Assembly (NCBI GenBank): GCA_940671915.1
Contig: CALNVZ010003434.1
Span: 10,670,000 to 10,733,999, forward strand
Direction: 5' to 3'
Length of the DNA: 64,000 nt
Source of the DNA: Paracentrotus lividus
Taxonomy: Eukaryota > Echinodermata > Echinoidea > Camarodonta > Echinidae
In this document: one piece after another, positions 47,001 to 61,121 of the stretch
Layout: each line of letters begins with the position of its first letter
Numbering within the stretch: the stretch's first letter is position 1
Translations under genes and position numbers: made by a program
The notes under the pieces: generated by a model
The model's database searches: none
The model's input: the letters and a program-made list of their open reading frames with translations, nothing else
What the model was told of the DNA's origin: nothing

Positions 47001-50000
47001 AACAAATTTAATTATTTCACAGTGAATCGATATAATATGGCAGTTCACTAAAATGGGGTTATGGTTATTTTCAAATACACGGAAAAACACAAAACTATTT
47101 TGCTTAAAATATTTACCTTAGCATCGAATGCATGTTTGAATATCTCACACAGGGTTTTGGCGTACTTCTCGGATTTGCCCGTCTCTGTTGCATAGAGGAT
47201 TGTAGCTTTGATTCTCTTTGCTAGAGCCTTGCCCATCATCTTGGTAGAGAACTTTACCGCCCTGTTAAAAAAAAAAAAAATCACAATAATTGTTTTTCAA
47301 TTTTCAATTTGCAGGATCGTTATCATAATTATTTAAACTCTTGATTCGAAATCTGTGAAATTATAATGTTCCCACTTGTTCGGGACTTGTATTCGAGATT
47401 ACTTCGTCGATTTTTTTTTTTTTTTTTTAAGTGGATGCTACGCGTTTAGGAGGCGATTAACTCTTGTTAAAGCTACAAAGGTTCCCATGTTATATTCGAA
47501 GTGGAAATTCAAATATAGTATTTTACACATAATATCTTTTTTTTCTACATGAGAAGTCAACAATGAACAAATACTGATAAATAATAAATGTTTGTGGATC
47601 TTCACATACTTGGCCACTTCCTTGAAAGTGAGTAGTTTTCTCCTTCTTGGTTTGTTCTCTGTTCCTGCAGCGTTGTTCTTCCACACATGTGAAATGCCAT
47701 GGATCATCCTATCGCAAACAAAACATTACCAAAATTAATCAAAAATTAGTATATGATCTTCAACTTGATAAAATGCCACATGTTATAAAAGTTTATTTTA
47801 AAGTAATTGTGTGTGAAGAACTAGTTATTTTTTCTCAGCCATCTCTCTCTTTTATTTATTTATTCTCTTCTTAAATCACCCTCTCCATCCCTTTCAAACC
47901 CACATCCCCTGACCACACCCTGCTCCCTGGTGACATCCCTACCTAGTCATGGTAGTACCATTGGATAACAGTGCAAACTAATAAGGTTCAGCTTCTCCTG
48001 GTGGAACGTGGGGAGATGCTGTGCGAAATTTGATCAAGATCCACAGCCCCAAATTCTTCCCTTTCCAATGCAATGTTACCTTCTCTATCACTTTCAAACC
48101 AGGATCCTCTGACCATGCAGACCACACCATGTTACCATGGTGATATCTCCACCTGGTATTCAATTGAGCTGATAGCTCAGCATCCTCTGATGGAACACAA
48201 GGATGAGGCTGCCGCGAAATTGGAGGCAAGAGCTTCACCCAGTAATGTACCCCTTTTCCAATATTAACCCCTTCTATCCATTTCAAGTCAGCACACCGAC
48301 CACACACCTGATACCATGGTGACATTCCTACCTGTTATTCATAGGATGGTTTGAGATATTAGTTGAGCATTTCTGATAGAAACAGGGGTGATGCTACTCG
48401 AGAAAAGAATAAATTTGATTTACAACCAGTAATATCCCCCTTCCAAATGCACTCCCTATCCCTTTCGAAACAGCATCTCCTATCTACTTTCCATCCCTGA
48501 CCATTCCCCGTTACAATTATTACATCCCTACTTGGTTATTATGATGGTTTGAGCTGGTAGTTAAGCATCTCTTGGTCATGTTGGTGAACACTGGAGTAAT
48601 GCTGCCCGAAATTGCAGGTAAGATCTAACAGTCAGATGTCTTCGATTTCCAATATTACCCTCTATATCCCTTTACAACCCGCATCCACCACCACCCCTGT
48701 TGCCATACGACATCCCTACCTGGTACTGATACGATGGTTGTGAGCTGGTAGTTAAGCATCTCCTGATGGAACACTGGGGTGATGTTACCCGACATTGGAG
48801 GAAGATCTTGACCCAATAACTTCCCCTTTTTCCAATATTAACCCCTCTATCCTTTCAAATCGGCAACCCGACCACTCGCTGTTACCATGGGGACATCCTA
48901 CCTGGTACTCATAAGATGGTTTGAGCTGGTAGTTCAGCATCTCCTGATGGAACACTGGGGTGATGCTGCCTGAGATGGGAGGCACGATCCACACCCAATC
49001 AGCAGGGCATCCTCCTCACGAAGACGTTGCTCGTTCTCTAAATGCTTCATGAACGATTCCGATGCTGAGTGATGATCCGTGATCGTCACGTTCATTTTCT
49101 ATTTAAAAAAAAAATAATGAAATGATAACTGTGTTATGTACATGTTCAGTCAGAAGGCCGGTGGTTTCGTTACTGGGAGATTATGGGTTCGAAAACAAGA
49201 TGATGAGCATGTCTCTATGGTAGGCATCACGTCCTTTCTTATCATACATGTATAAGCCAATCAATCAAATCTTTCGCTGATTTTTCATCTACGAATCACT
49301 GATTAAAGCATATTACAATGAATTGATACCGCGGCAATCATTGATAAATGTTACATCAGTTGATTCAATATTATTATAGACATTTAAATTCTTATAAGAA
49401 GAACATACCTGATAACTATATAAGACAGCTACATTAGCTTCTACTAACGCTTGATCTTTCCACAGTGATGAATTCGTACTGATATCAAGTCCCATCTTTA
49501 ATCCAATAGTCTGTGAGATTTGAGAAAAAAATAATAAAATGAAGGAGGAGAGAGTTAAAGTGTGAATAATAGAGCAAAATAAATGGATGGTAAGATAGAG
49601 TAAGAGAAAAAAACAAAAATTATAATCATAAATAATAATAATGATAAAAAAACACACACATTAGATTTGTTATAGCTGTTTACATAACATATTTACATAA
49701 TTTATTAACTAATTTTGTCCAAAAACTTTTGAGGTGACATTGTCTTGTTAATTTAATTAAAGAATATCATACATCACACTTAAAGTAAACTCTCATATCC
49801 CGTTTTCATTTAGTCCTATCTAACTCTTATTTTTCGATTTTAACAATGATACATGCTGATTTTGTTTAAACCATACTGTATTAACTATAAAAACTCACAT
49901 TCTTTCCAGGTTTTGAATTAATTTCGCATCAAAAGTTAAGTAGGCCTATTAAGTATGGTGTGAATGCAATGTTTAAACTAAAACAAGTTTCCTGGAATTA

Positions 50001-53000
50001 AGTCGAGCAATTTAGGTTTACCGCACTTTACTTATGTGGACACCATACAACCACATTATAGATGAAAAACAAAAGAACGTTATTAATATTTTTCATGATT
50101 ATCTTAAACCGATGCTAAATCCAGAGGTAATGACATATTGTCATTCCACCAAAAAAGAACTTTGTATGTATTTGTATATTCATGACCATAGAAACGGAGG
50201 GTAATCCAAGTTTGCTTCGAGACAAGGTTGTATCGTTATCATCTCTACATAACCTCTGTTGGACTGAAAGATACTCTTTTATTTAAAACTCGAAAATAAC
50301 TACTTATCGGTTGAAGAGCAATGCCCTTGATACATATTACTATTTTTACGTACCAACATTCAAATTATAGTTTCTTGTTTTTTTAAAGGATATTAATTTC
50401 TATGGGGAAGATTCAAGACCCGTATCTTAAAGCCACCGCACGCTATACGACTATTGTCGTACGACTGACCGACCTTGGTTCTGAAATAACAAAGCGTGTA
50501 TATTTTGCACGCGCTGTTTTATTATTTCGGATCCAAAGTTTGTGAGTCGTACGATTAAAAGTCTTTTAGTGTGCGATGGCCTTTCATGGTCCGTAGAACA
50601 GTGACCCATCCACTAGACATTGACAAACTCGTGTGTCTATGGATGAATGCGTCATCGATTCTGAATCCAAGACCCAATATTTGACCATGACACGCTGATT
50701 TGTATGATAACAATTAAACGTAAATAAGACCTGTTTTAACAAGCTCCCCCCCCCCCAAATTAAAGGAATGGATCTGTGGGGCCCTATATGTTGTCAGTAC
50801 ATGTGATAATGTGTTGAAAGGAAACTCTGAAAATTCATTTCCAATGCACCATTAAATGCAGCACAATAAGTAAAAAAAAAAAGGGGGGATTATAATTTTC
50901 CCTCCATATACCGCAATTTTAACTTAAGCGTACCCAGATATGTTTATGGCTATGGTAATATCCAGTCAACAACATCTCTGCGACTAAACGACCGAATAAC
51001 TCCCAAATTTAGGCGATTCCTTACTGATCTCAAGTTTGAAACTAAGAGTATTTTGTTAGATCTTGAAACGAAGTTAAACAATCCCTTTAACTGTGTTTTT
51101 ATGTAATTTCAATTACATATAATATAAAATAAAACTTTTGTTATTTTCCCCTGTAATATAAATTGTAAGTAATATGCATTTGTCATCAAATGAAATGTCA
51201 TTGCTTACTGCATGAAAATCCACGTTTTTTCACAGAGGGTACAGACTATATGGAATGGGATTGATTAAATTCAACCATCTAATTTACAACTACCATCTTT
51301 TGATTTCAATGATAACAAGTAAACGTCGCGGTTATAATCTTGATACAAAGTATACCAAAGATGTAAATAGTGCATAGTTTGGTTGCTGTGCATCTATCCC
51401 CCCCTTTTTTTTTGGGGGGGGGGGTTATACTAGTATTTTATAGTTACCATGGTGTAAAGAATAAGTTTCAATGCTTAAAAACAGTATTAGTGGTAAATGT
51501 CTATATTTAGCCGTTTAGACCTTCTAAAACATCGCAATTATATACATACACCATTTACGCAAAACAAACCAAACAATTGAATGGAACAGAATCAAATCTG
51601 ATAGGTGACGTACATGAACATAGTACTCTTGAAAAAAAAATAGTAAAGTGTAAACAAGTACAGGAGTTATTTAGCTACATACACATTAGAGTAACGAATT
51701 TTCTGAATGATTCTTACAATCAAATAATGATTAAAAAAGTTTTTGGATAATCAAAACCTCATACTTTCTAGAGCAACTTCTTCTATGTCCCTGCTTGCAT
51801 AGGTTGTTGTTTTTAAAATAAAAATAAACCGCCTTTTCTTGATTGATTTGAATAAGGTCAAAATCAGTCTCGACTATCATATCATATTTGTTTGTAGACG
51901 TGTTTGAATAATATATAGTTTGACGTGCCAATCATAGAATTTGAGAGACACTGTTTACTGAACGACATTCGAGCTCCCGGGTTATTTTCTTTAAAATATC
52001 AGTGCCTTCTTTTGTGTTTAATCCCTTAAGGTAGGCTCACACGGTGCGATTTTTCCTTGCGATTGTTTGCGAACGCAAGTAGTCGCAAGCGAGTCTCTTC
52101 CGCATGCGATAATTGCGATCGTAGCAGAGCAGTCGCAAGCTTGACCTCCTTGCGGCGACCGCCAAATTCTGAACATGTTTAAACCCTTGCGGGCAACAGC
52201 GACTGACGGCTAATATTCCGCAGATTTTGCGGTCATTGAGCTCACACGGTGCGACCTGATGAACGGAATCGGACATTTACAACTGTTCGCAAGCGCTGCG
52301 ATCGCAAAAAAAAAAAAAAAAAAAAAAACGCTCGTGTGAGCCCACCTTTACCGTGACGTCAAAAACTGACCATCAATCATAAACACAAACAATAATTTAT
52401 AAGCATCCTGTTTAGTCATTTTTTCAAATTTCTCATGAAAACGATGGCCTTGTGCTGATTAAAACACGTTTGATAGATACCCGCCTTTATGATCCGAGCT
52501 CACATTAACATTAAAATCATTTGAATATTCATTTTATGTATAATTAATCGGTCTCATTTTCCTTTCCTTTTCTCCCACACAAATTCAACAAAATGCAAAT
52601 ACATACATCGGCATTGAAGATCCGCCATTATAACCAATAAAATACTTATAAAAAATAAAAAACACCAAGGATTTTTGAACAATTGAAAAAAATGTTAATT
52701 TGTGATCGTGTTGCCAATTTGTCATACTTTAGCAATAAGCATTTTTTTAATCATAAAAGTTTTCATATTATTATTATCATTATTATTAATTATTATTTTT
52801 AGTCTGGTTAAATCAAGAGTCATAGCAGTTCACCTAAACTTTAGTGCTAAATGTTACTTTATGGTGTATCCTCTCCCGATATGAGTCCGGATTATTTGAT
52901 ATTATATATTTATCGGTTGGTAACAATTACACTCTCTTAAAACACAAAATCACTAAAATAATGTTATTCTTTAAAAAAATGCGTTTGTGGAAATCTCAAG

Positions 53001-56000
53001 ACCACTAAAGAGGTTAACCACAGAAAACAAGATTTTATACCAGATTATCTTGTTTTATGGTTTGTTATCAAATAATGCACTTGCTCATGCTGTGGAGCTG
53101 TTTGATATATCTGAACACGGGTGAGATAATATTGTGTACTTATCTCTCGAGTTAAGAGTCGTGATATTTGATCTGCTAATCTATTATATTCCAAGGGTGA
53201 TGAGTAAGAGAGATAATACATGTAGTTTGTCTGGTCTAAGAAGAACCAGTCTAATCATCATTATTTGGAGAGGAGTGGGAACACATACCACCATCCCTCC
53301 GTTATCGTTCCCTTCTTCCCCTCCCCCTCCTCCTCTTCCTCCTCTCTCTTTTCTTTTGCCCCTTCTCCCCTACTCCTTATTCTTTATCCTCTTTTTTTTT
53401 TTTTCTTTCTTTTCTTCTTTTTCTTTTTCTTTTTCTTTTCTTTTTCTTTTTTTTTCCGTTTCTTTTTCTTCTCCCTCCGCTTCTTCCATCTTCTTCTTTT
53501 TTATCATTATTTATTTGGTAAAGGAAATAATTATATTTCATTGTACATAATACAGCAAAATATGTATTAGTTTTGAACGCCAGCGGAAGAAAATGTCAGC
53601 GGGTGAAAATATTAAGCATAAAGCCTCATGTGAAAATCCATTTTTTATATTACCCCCCCCCCGAAAAAAAGAAAAAGAAAAAAAGAGAGAGAAAAAAAAA
53701 GAGAAGTATATAGCTTTAGAAGAAAGAAGATTCTTATAGACGAATATGAGTAAGTATATGACAAATGCTGTTATTTTATTTATTTATTTTTATTTTTTTA
53801 AGTATTGCCATTTAGTTGTCATGGTTAAATACCGATTTAGGTCAGTTTTTGTCTTCCCCTAAAAATCATTCCGCATTGAATAGTCGAAGGGTACAAATTG
53901 GGGGAAATGAATTATGCTTTATATAAACACAACACAAAAAGAAAGTTCCCCCTATTTCAGATATCAATAAGTTTTGAACCAGGAGGAATTTAAAAAATCT
54001 AATTATATGTTTAGTAGAGAATTTAATTAGCCACAACGGGAGCGAATTTTAGGAAAAATCATCAAGTCATGCTTCAGTGAGCAATGGTTGAATGCAAAAA
54101 TGTCATTTTTTGAAGTTCGCAAGCGTAAAATGGCAACTTTGATTGAATGATAACGGACCCATTTTCAGATTTTAAACATTTTACACGTCAGAATGTATGC
54201 AAAACGTGCTTCCCAATATACGGAAAAGAAATTTGTGTCAAATTTCACGGTTGAGTGAGCATGCAGCAAAAATTGCCCAAACTGCCATTTTTACTTCTTT
54301 GCCATGGTATATTCGATCAAATATGATGGAATTCCTGTTGTGGAAGTGTATGCAACCAGTATCCATTTATTCACGGTTGAATGAACCCATCAAACAACTA
54401 AAAAATAGGCCATTTTAGAATTACGAAGGGTCATTGTAGTAATTTTATGCTCTAGAAAGCATCTCAATAACATTTTTTGGCTTGAATTTATTTTCTTTGG
54501 GCACGTGTTAATAATCCTATGGCGTTTATTCACGAATTCATGCTTCAGTGAGCACGTGAGACTGGAAAAGCCCTTTTCTCACGTACGGACTAAAATTCAA
54601 ATTCTTACTTTGATTAAATGTAACAATTATTTTCGGGGAGTACCTTTGATTTTATTTTTATAAAAATCCCGATGTTTCACGCCTCAGTGAGCCCAAGATA
54701 CAAGAAAATCATGAAAATCTGAAGAAAGTTTGGGGCTTCGTCATGGTTCAGTGACTTTTCGATTACGTAATTTGAATTAAGATCATGTTAGTTAGAGACC
54801 AGTTGAAGCTACGTGCAAAGTATCATAAAATAATTCACAGTCAAAAGGACAAAAACTGACAATTAAAATATGCCAAATTTCACTTTTGTTAAACTTTTGT
54901 TAAACCTCTGTACATAAAGTCAATGGAGAAGGAAATCAATACCTGACAAAATTCGGCCAATTTCATTGATGATTATTGTTAATTCTACTGTGAGTAAAGT
55001 CACGAAACTTGGCACACCGCTTCAAATGATCTCTAGCTAACATGATCTTGATTCAAATTAAGTATTCGAAAAGTCACTGAACCATGACGAAGCCCCAAAC
55101 TTTCTTTTAATTTGCATGATTTTCTTGTATCTTGTGCCCACTGAGGCATGAAACGTCGGGATTTTTGTGAAAACAAAATCAAAAGTACTCCCCAAAAAGA
55201 ATTGTTATATTCAATCAAAGTAAGAATTTGAATTTTAGTCCATACGTGAGAAAAGGGCTTTCCCAGTCTCACGTGCTCACTGAAGCATGCATTTGGAAAT
55301 AAATGCTAGAGGATTATTCACACGTGCCCAAAGAATATAAATACAACCAAAAAAATGTTATTGAGGTGCTTTTTAGTGCATAAAATTACTGCAATGCATT
55401 TTCGTAATTCTAAAATGGCCTATTTTTTGGTTGTTTGATGGGTTCATTCAACCGTGAATGAATGGATATTGGTTGCATACACTTCCAAAACAGGAATTCC
55501 ATCATATCTCATCGATTATACCATTGCAAAGAAGTAAAAATCGCAGTTTGGGCAATTTTTGCTGCATGCTCACTCAACCGTGAAATTTGTCGCAAATTTC
55601 TTTTTGTGTATATTGGGAAGCACGTTTTGCATACATTCTGACGTGTAAAATGTTTATAATCTAAAAATGAATCCGTTATCATTGAATCAAATTTGCCATT
55701 TTAGGCTTGCGAACTTCAAAAAATGACATTTTTGCATTCAACCATTGCTCACTGAAGCATGACTTGATGATTTTTCCTAAAATTCGCTCTCATTGTGGCT
55801 AATTAAATTCCCTACATGGAAATATAATTAGATACATTCATATTTCACATATGTCTCTATTTGAATTCTTCGAAATCTCGATCATGTAACATATTATGTA
55901 AGTTTGTAACTTTTAAAGGCATTATATACTCTTTACTCATAAAAAGATTTGTTCTCAAATGATTTTTGTTAAGGCTTTCTTGTTAAATGCATGAAAAATA

Positions 56001-59000
56001 CAATTCAATAGGTTCCATATTTACTAAAACAATTATTACGTAAATAAATAAATTTAGGCATATTTCCATGTTAATTATTTTACATTTAAATTGTCATAAC
56101 TACTCTTAAGGAATAATTGTACATTATCGTAATATTATCACAACAAGTGAATTCAAATGTATTGAAAATTAAATGAAGAAAAACATTGAAATCTGATAAT
56201 AATTAGAATAACTAACGATGAATGCTTTAAGTGGACAAGGTATTAAAGCCAAACTTGCATTCTTTGTATCGTATGTCATTAGGTCGCCATATCTTCACAC
56301 CTAATTAACAAGTCAATTCGTGACGCATTTAAGAGAGTAAACAACACTAGAGGTGTTAAACATGAAATAGATGGGTAATTCGGCAGGAAACTACTATGCA
56401 CAATTCCACAGGAATGTAAAAACGAGTAGCAATGTGGTAGCGTCATTGATTAAAGAATTATCCTTGGAGAATGCAATGATTTAGGTTAACGAGTTCATAT
56501 CTTCGAATGGGTATTGTGACGACCAACATGCTTTAGTAACCATCAAACAAGCAAAATCCTTATTCAGAACTAAAGCTTTTCATGATTATTTCCTTCAGGT
56601 GTTTTCTTTCAAATATTCGTTTCGCTTTAAAAAAAAAAATTATTTTCGTTTTTTTTTTATAAAACATTCTTTTCGTTGTTTTTATCATTGTCGGTTTTCT
56701 TTCATGTTCAGTTCCTTAATTTTATGCTTCAGGTGTTTCGTTGTTAAACATCTGTTATGAATATTTGATGATCGTTATAAATATTCATGACGCCAAGTGG
56801 CCTTCGGTTTTGAGTCTGAATAAAGACAGAGACGTGTTTTTTTTTAAGGTAAACATTGTGTATTTTCTGTTATTTATTTGTCGATATATTATTCGAATTG
56901 GACTGAAATACATAACACATCTTTTTGATTGTCTTCAAATCAAATGAAAGAAACCCGTTAAAGAATAACGTGAAGAGCCTATTTTTAGGCATTCCTTTTC
57001 ATTCCCGACCTAGTTTAAAATGATTTTAAAAATTTTCACTGCAGAACCCCTACAAAGAGTACATAGAAAACTAATGTTTAGACTATACAGGGTGTCCCAT
57101 ATAAAATTTGAATGCAAGCAAAATATAAAATATTGAATGCATTATTTTTAAGTCCATCTTTTTCCTCTTTCTTTTGACACCAGATAACAAATACAAAATG
57201 AAGAAGAAAAGGTTGAAATTCAAATATAAAAATAAGTAAATAAAGATTGCGCATAACAAACCGATATGGATCACACGGGATTCCCGCAGCAAGGGACGAC
57301 ACTTTGTATTATAAATGAAGCCTAAAAAGGACATAAAATAAAATGCTATTGAACTCTCCTTTTTTGACACATGGTTGTTGCATTAGTTAAAATCTCGCCC
57401 ACTCATTTGGCGCAAACTGATTTTTACAATTAAGTTTCAACACTTATTGTTCATTTATGAGTGGCTCTTTTGAAGTGCATTTTGTGATCTGAAGCTGGAG
57501 CATCTCTGACAACTCCGCGTATTCCTATATCCTCTGAGGGAGGGCGCTGTGAGATTATGACGTCATATTCATAAGGTCTTTAGTGCTTACCTCAATGAGA
57601 TTGAGTCGGTTGGTATCGCAGATGTCTCTAGCACCAATCTCAGTCACCATATACCATCCATTGAACGGGCATGCAGTAAACTCCAGGCCTCCCAGGTCCA
57701 ACATCAAGGAAGACACAGCGGGTAGACCAAACCATTTCAACCCAAGATCCTTGAACCATGGAAATCTTCAAAAATAAATTCAAAATAATTATAGTATCTC
57801 GTACAGTCTCACACATTATTTACAATTAGTTAATATCAGCTTTTAATCTGTAAATTTGATAAATTGAACGAATCACTTCCGTCAGTCCTTCGTTGATAAT
57901 TTATAACAAATACAAACTTATGTGGTCGGTGTTATCGAACGAATATATCGATACAGAGCAAAACGTGTGCTTGCCCGAGGTTTAACCCGACATGGATAGA
58001 TTTAAACCTGCTTTTATTTATGTATTTATTTTTTATCATGGCAAACCTTTATTCAAAATGTTGGACTTGTATATAAGTCAGCCAGGCGAGGACGCGATTG
58101 CAAGTTGAGTTCAGAACTGGTATTAAAGCGGTTTGGACATTATTGGGAACGAGAAGTTCGGAACAGGTTTTCAGACTACAGATGGGATCGAACTACTTTG
58201 TCACTTTTTACTTGAATTAGATAAGGACGAGGTAAGGACGAGATGGACCTATATGAACAGATGAGCATCGTGTTCTAGATATGATTTTGCAATGTTTTTG
58301 AATTTCAACCTAACCAAAACCCAGTTTACGAAAGGGCAAGGACGTTTGGGAACTAACTCGGTGTGACAATAAGGTACGTGCAACCATGGCTTCATGTGTG
58401 TTGGTATTTTGTGTTTTGAAATAAACAGTGTGAATAAAAAATCAAAGGAAATAAATAATATATTTTTATTGAATCAAGTCGAATTTAATTTGATAATTGA
58501 CTTGGTTGATTGGTTGATCGGTCGTGCAGGTTTTTATGCCTTTTGTCTTCTACAGTCCGGAACCAATTTATAAAGCACAACATTAAACCGGACATTATTT
58601 TATTTATGTTACGCATGGTGAATCAATATTAGTTTAGGTGATGGTTAAATAAAAGTCAATGGCATTAGAATATAATTTGTTCAGAAAATAGTTGTTTTTG
58701 CTTATATTTTTTAAAAATAATAATGCCTTGTTCGAGACAAAGAAAGATCTCCATCAAATACACAAAAAAAAAAAAAATAGATAAAAATATAAATTCTATG
58801 ACATGTTGACTAATTTGGAAAGAAATTATTTTTGAGGTTTCACACTCGAGTCAAACAAGGCAAAGCCTGTTTAAGGAACGGGCAAGGTCGTTATTGGTTT
58901 TGGAAACTATTTTAAATAAACAGTGCATTAAAGACGAAATAAATAAATAAATTATATTTTGAAATTGTAACATAACTAATCTAATCGATTTGTAAGTTTT

Positions 59001-61041
59001 ATGACTTAAATCATATCCATAGTCCAGAACCGTTTCAAAGCCCAGTATAAGACCGGACAATTTTTGATTAATTTTGAATAAAGAGTATGCTTCAAAGACG
59101 AATAGAATAAATAATATTTTTAATTGAATTAGATACAATAAAATGATTGACTTAGTTGATCGGACCTGCAGGTTTTATGACTTATCATTCATGTCCATTT
59201 TCTGGAACCAGATGTAAAGCACAACATGAAACCAGGCATTATTTTATTAATGTTATGCAAGGAAAATCACTGTTTCAAATATATATCCATCAAGGACGAA
59301 GAAAATAAATAATGTATTTATGTTTATTGAATCAAATCGAATCAAATAATTGACTTGGTTGATCGGACCTGCAGGTTTTTATGACTTATTATTCCTTAAT
59401 TCATATCCATAGTCCGTAACCAGTCTGTAAAGCACAACATGAAACCAGGCATTATTTAATTAATGTTATGCATGGAAAATCACTGTTTCAAAAATCCATC
59501 AAGGTCGAAGAAAATAAATAATGTATTTTTGTTTATTGAATAAAATCGAATCAAATAATTGGCTTGGTTGATCGGAGTTGTTTTCACTGTTTGGACTATA
59601 GATTATCCATGATCAAGGACGACGAAAATAAATGATTAATTTTTGTTTATTTTATCAAATCGAATCGAATGGAACAATTGACTTGGTTGATCGGACTTGG
59701 TTTTATAACTTATTATTCGTTAATTGATCAAACCAGGGATTATTTTATTTCTTGAAAAAATCAATATGTTTATGCAAGAAAAGTAAATGATATTCTTAAT
59801 TGAATAATATATAATAAAATAATTGACTTGGTTGATCGGACTTACAGGTTTTATTACTTCTTATTCGTTCATTCATATCCACACTCTGGAACCAGTTGCA
59901 AAGCGCAACATTAGATCGGTCATTATTTGTTAATGTTATACAAGAAAAATAACTGTTTCAAATAAAGAGTACCCAATCAAGGAAGAAGAAAATAAATGAT
60001 GTATTTTTGTTTATTGAATTAAATCGAATCGAATAGTTGACTTGGTTGGTCGGACTTGGTTTTATGACTTATTATTCTATAGTTTATGTCCACACTCCAG
60101 GACCAATTTGTATAGCACAACATACATCCAGGGATTATTTTATTCCTGGAAAATCGATATTAGTCGGAGTAATGTTGAAATAAAACAATCCCAGGGTTCT
60201 TTTTATGCAATTCGTTTTTTAGAGAACAATTGTTTAGGCTGATAATATCATCTCTTGATAGATACAAAGAATGGTTTCCATCAAACACACATAAAACAAC
60301 AAACAAATAATAGATGTTGCGACGTCTGAATTAATATTGTTAGAAATTTGTGAGACTTTACACGCAAGTAAAACAAGGTAATTTCAACCAACCCACTGAC
60401 ATTTATGTACGAATAATGTCAGGAAATGAATTTTTTTCTCCAAATCAAAATGTTCGGGGTAATAATCTCGATTATATGTGACAGGCGAATCATATATCAT
60501 TTCTTCTGCGTGCCATTGATGTGTAGCAGAAACCTCTGAAAACCTAACTTGAATGATGATAATAATCTTCAAATACCATCTCTCATGCGAAACTGAAAGT
60601 TGTAAGGAAACGAACCTGTTATTTCGAACATAAAAATTTGTTCATGATTGGATCGTTTCGTAAATTCGACCCAGGGTTATCATGGATACCCACACTACAT
60701 ATCAACATTAGTGTTCTAAAGGCCGAATCATATTCTTATTTATTTATTTATTTTTAGGGGGTAGGATTTAGAGTTTATTTAAGCGATCCTAATTGTTTTT
60801 GCTTTTTTTATTAGTGGTTGGCGTAGGATTTTAAGACAACTCATACTTCTTATACGAGAAGAAAGCAAGGCTTCCAAAGCGTTCCATTTCTAGACTGTCT
60901 TATTGAAAATGATTGAAAAATGATTAACGAACCAAGGAAATTTAACGAACCAAGGAGATCGACTGCAATTCAGCATAACAAGAATCATTTATATTTTTTT
61001 AAAGCAAAGATGTGTTACTTCATTTATTGCAACACCCTGTA

Positions 61042-61121
<80 letters not shown>

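Noticed and set aside
57086-57370. Mariner-type element starting TACAGGGTGTCCCATAT
   Set aside because: Only one end is convincing; no complementary end or duplication was found.
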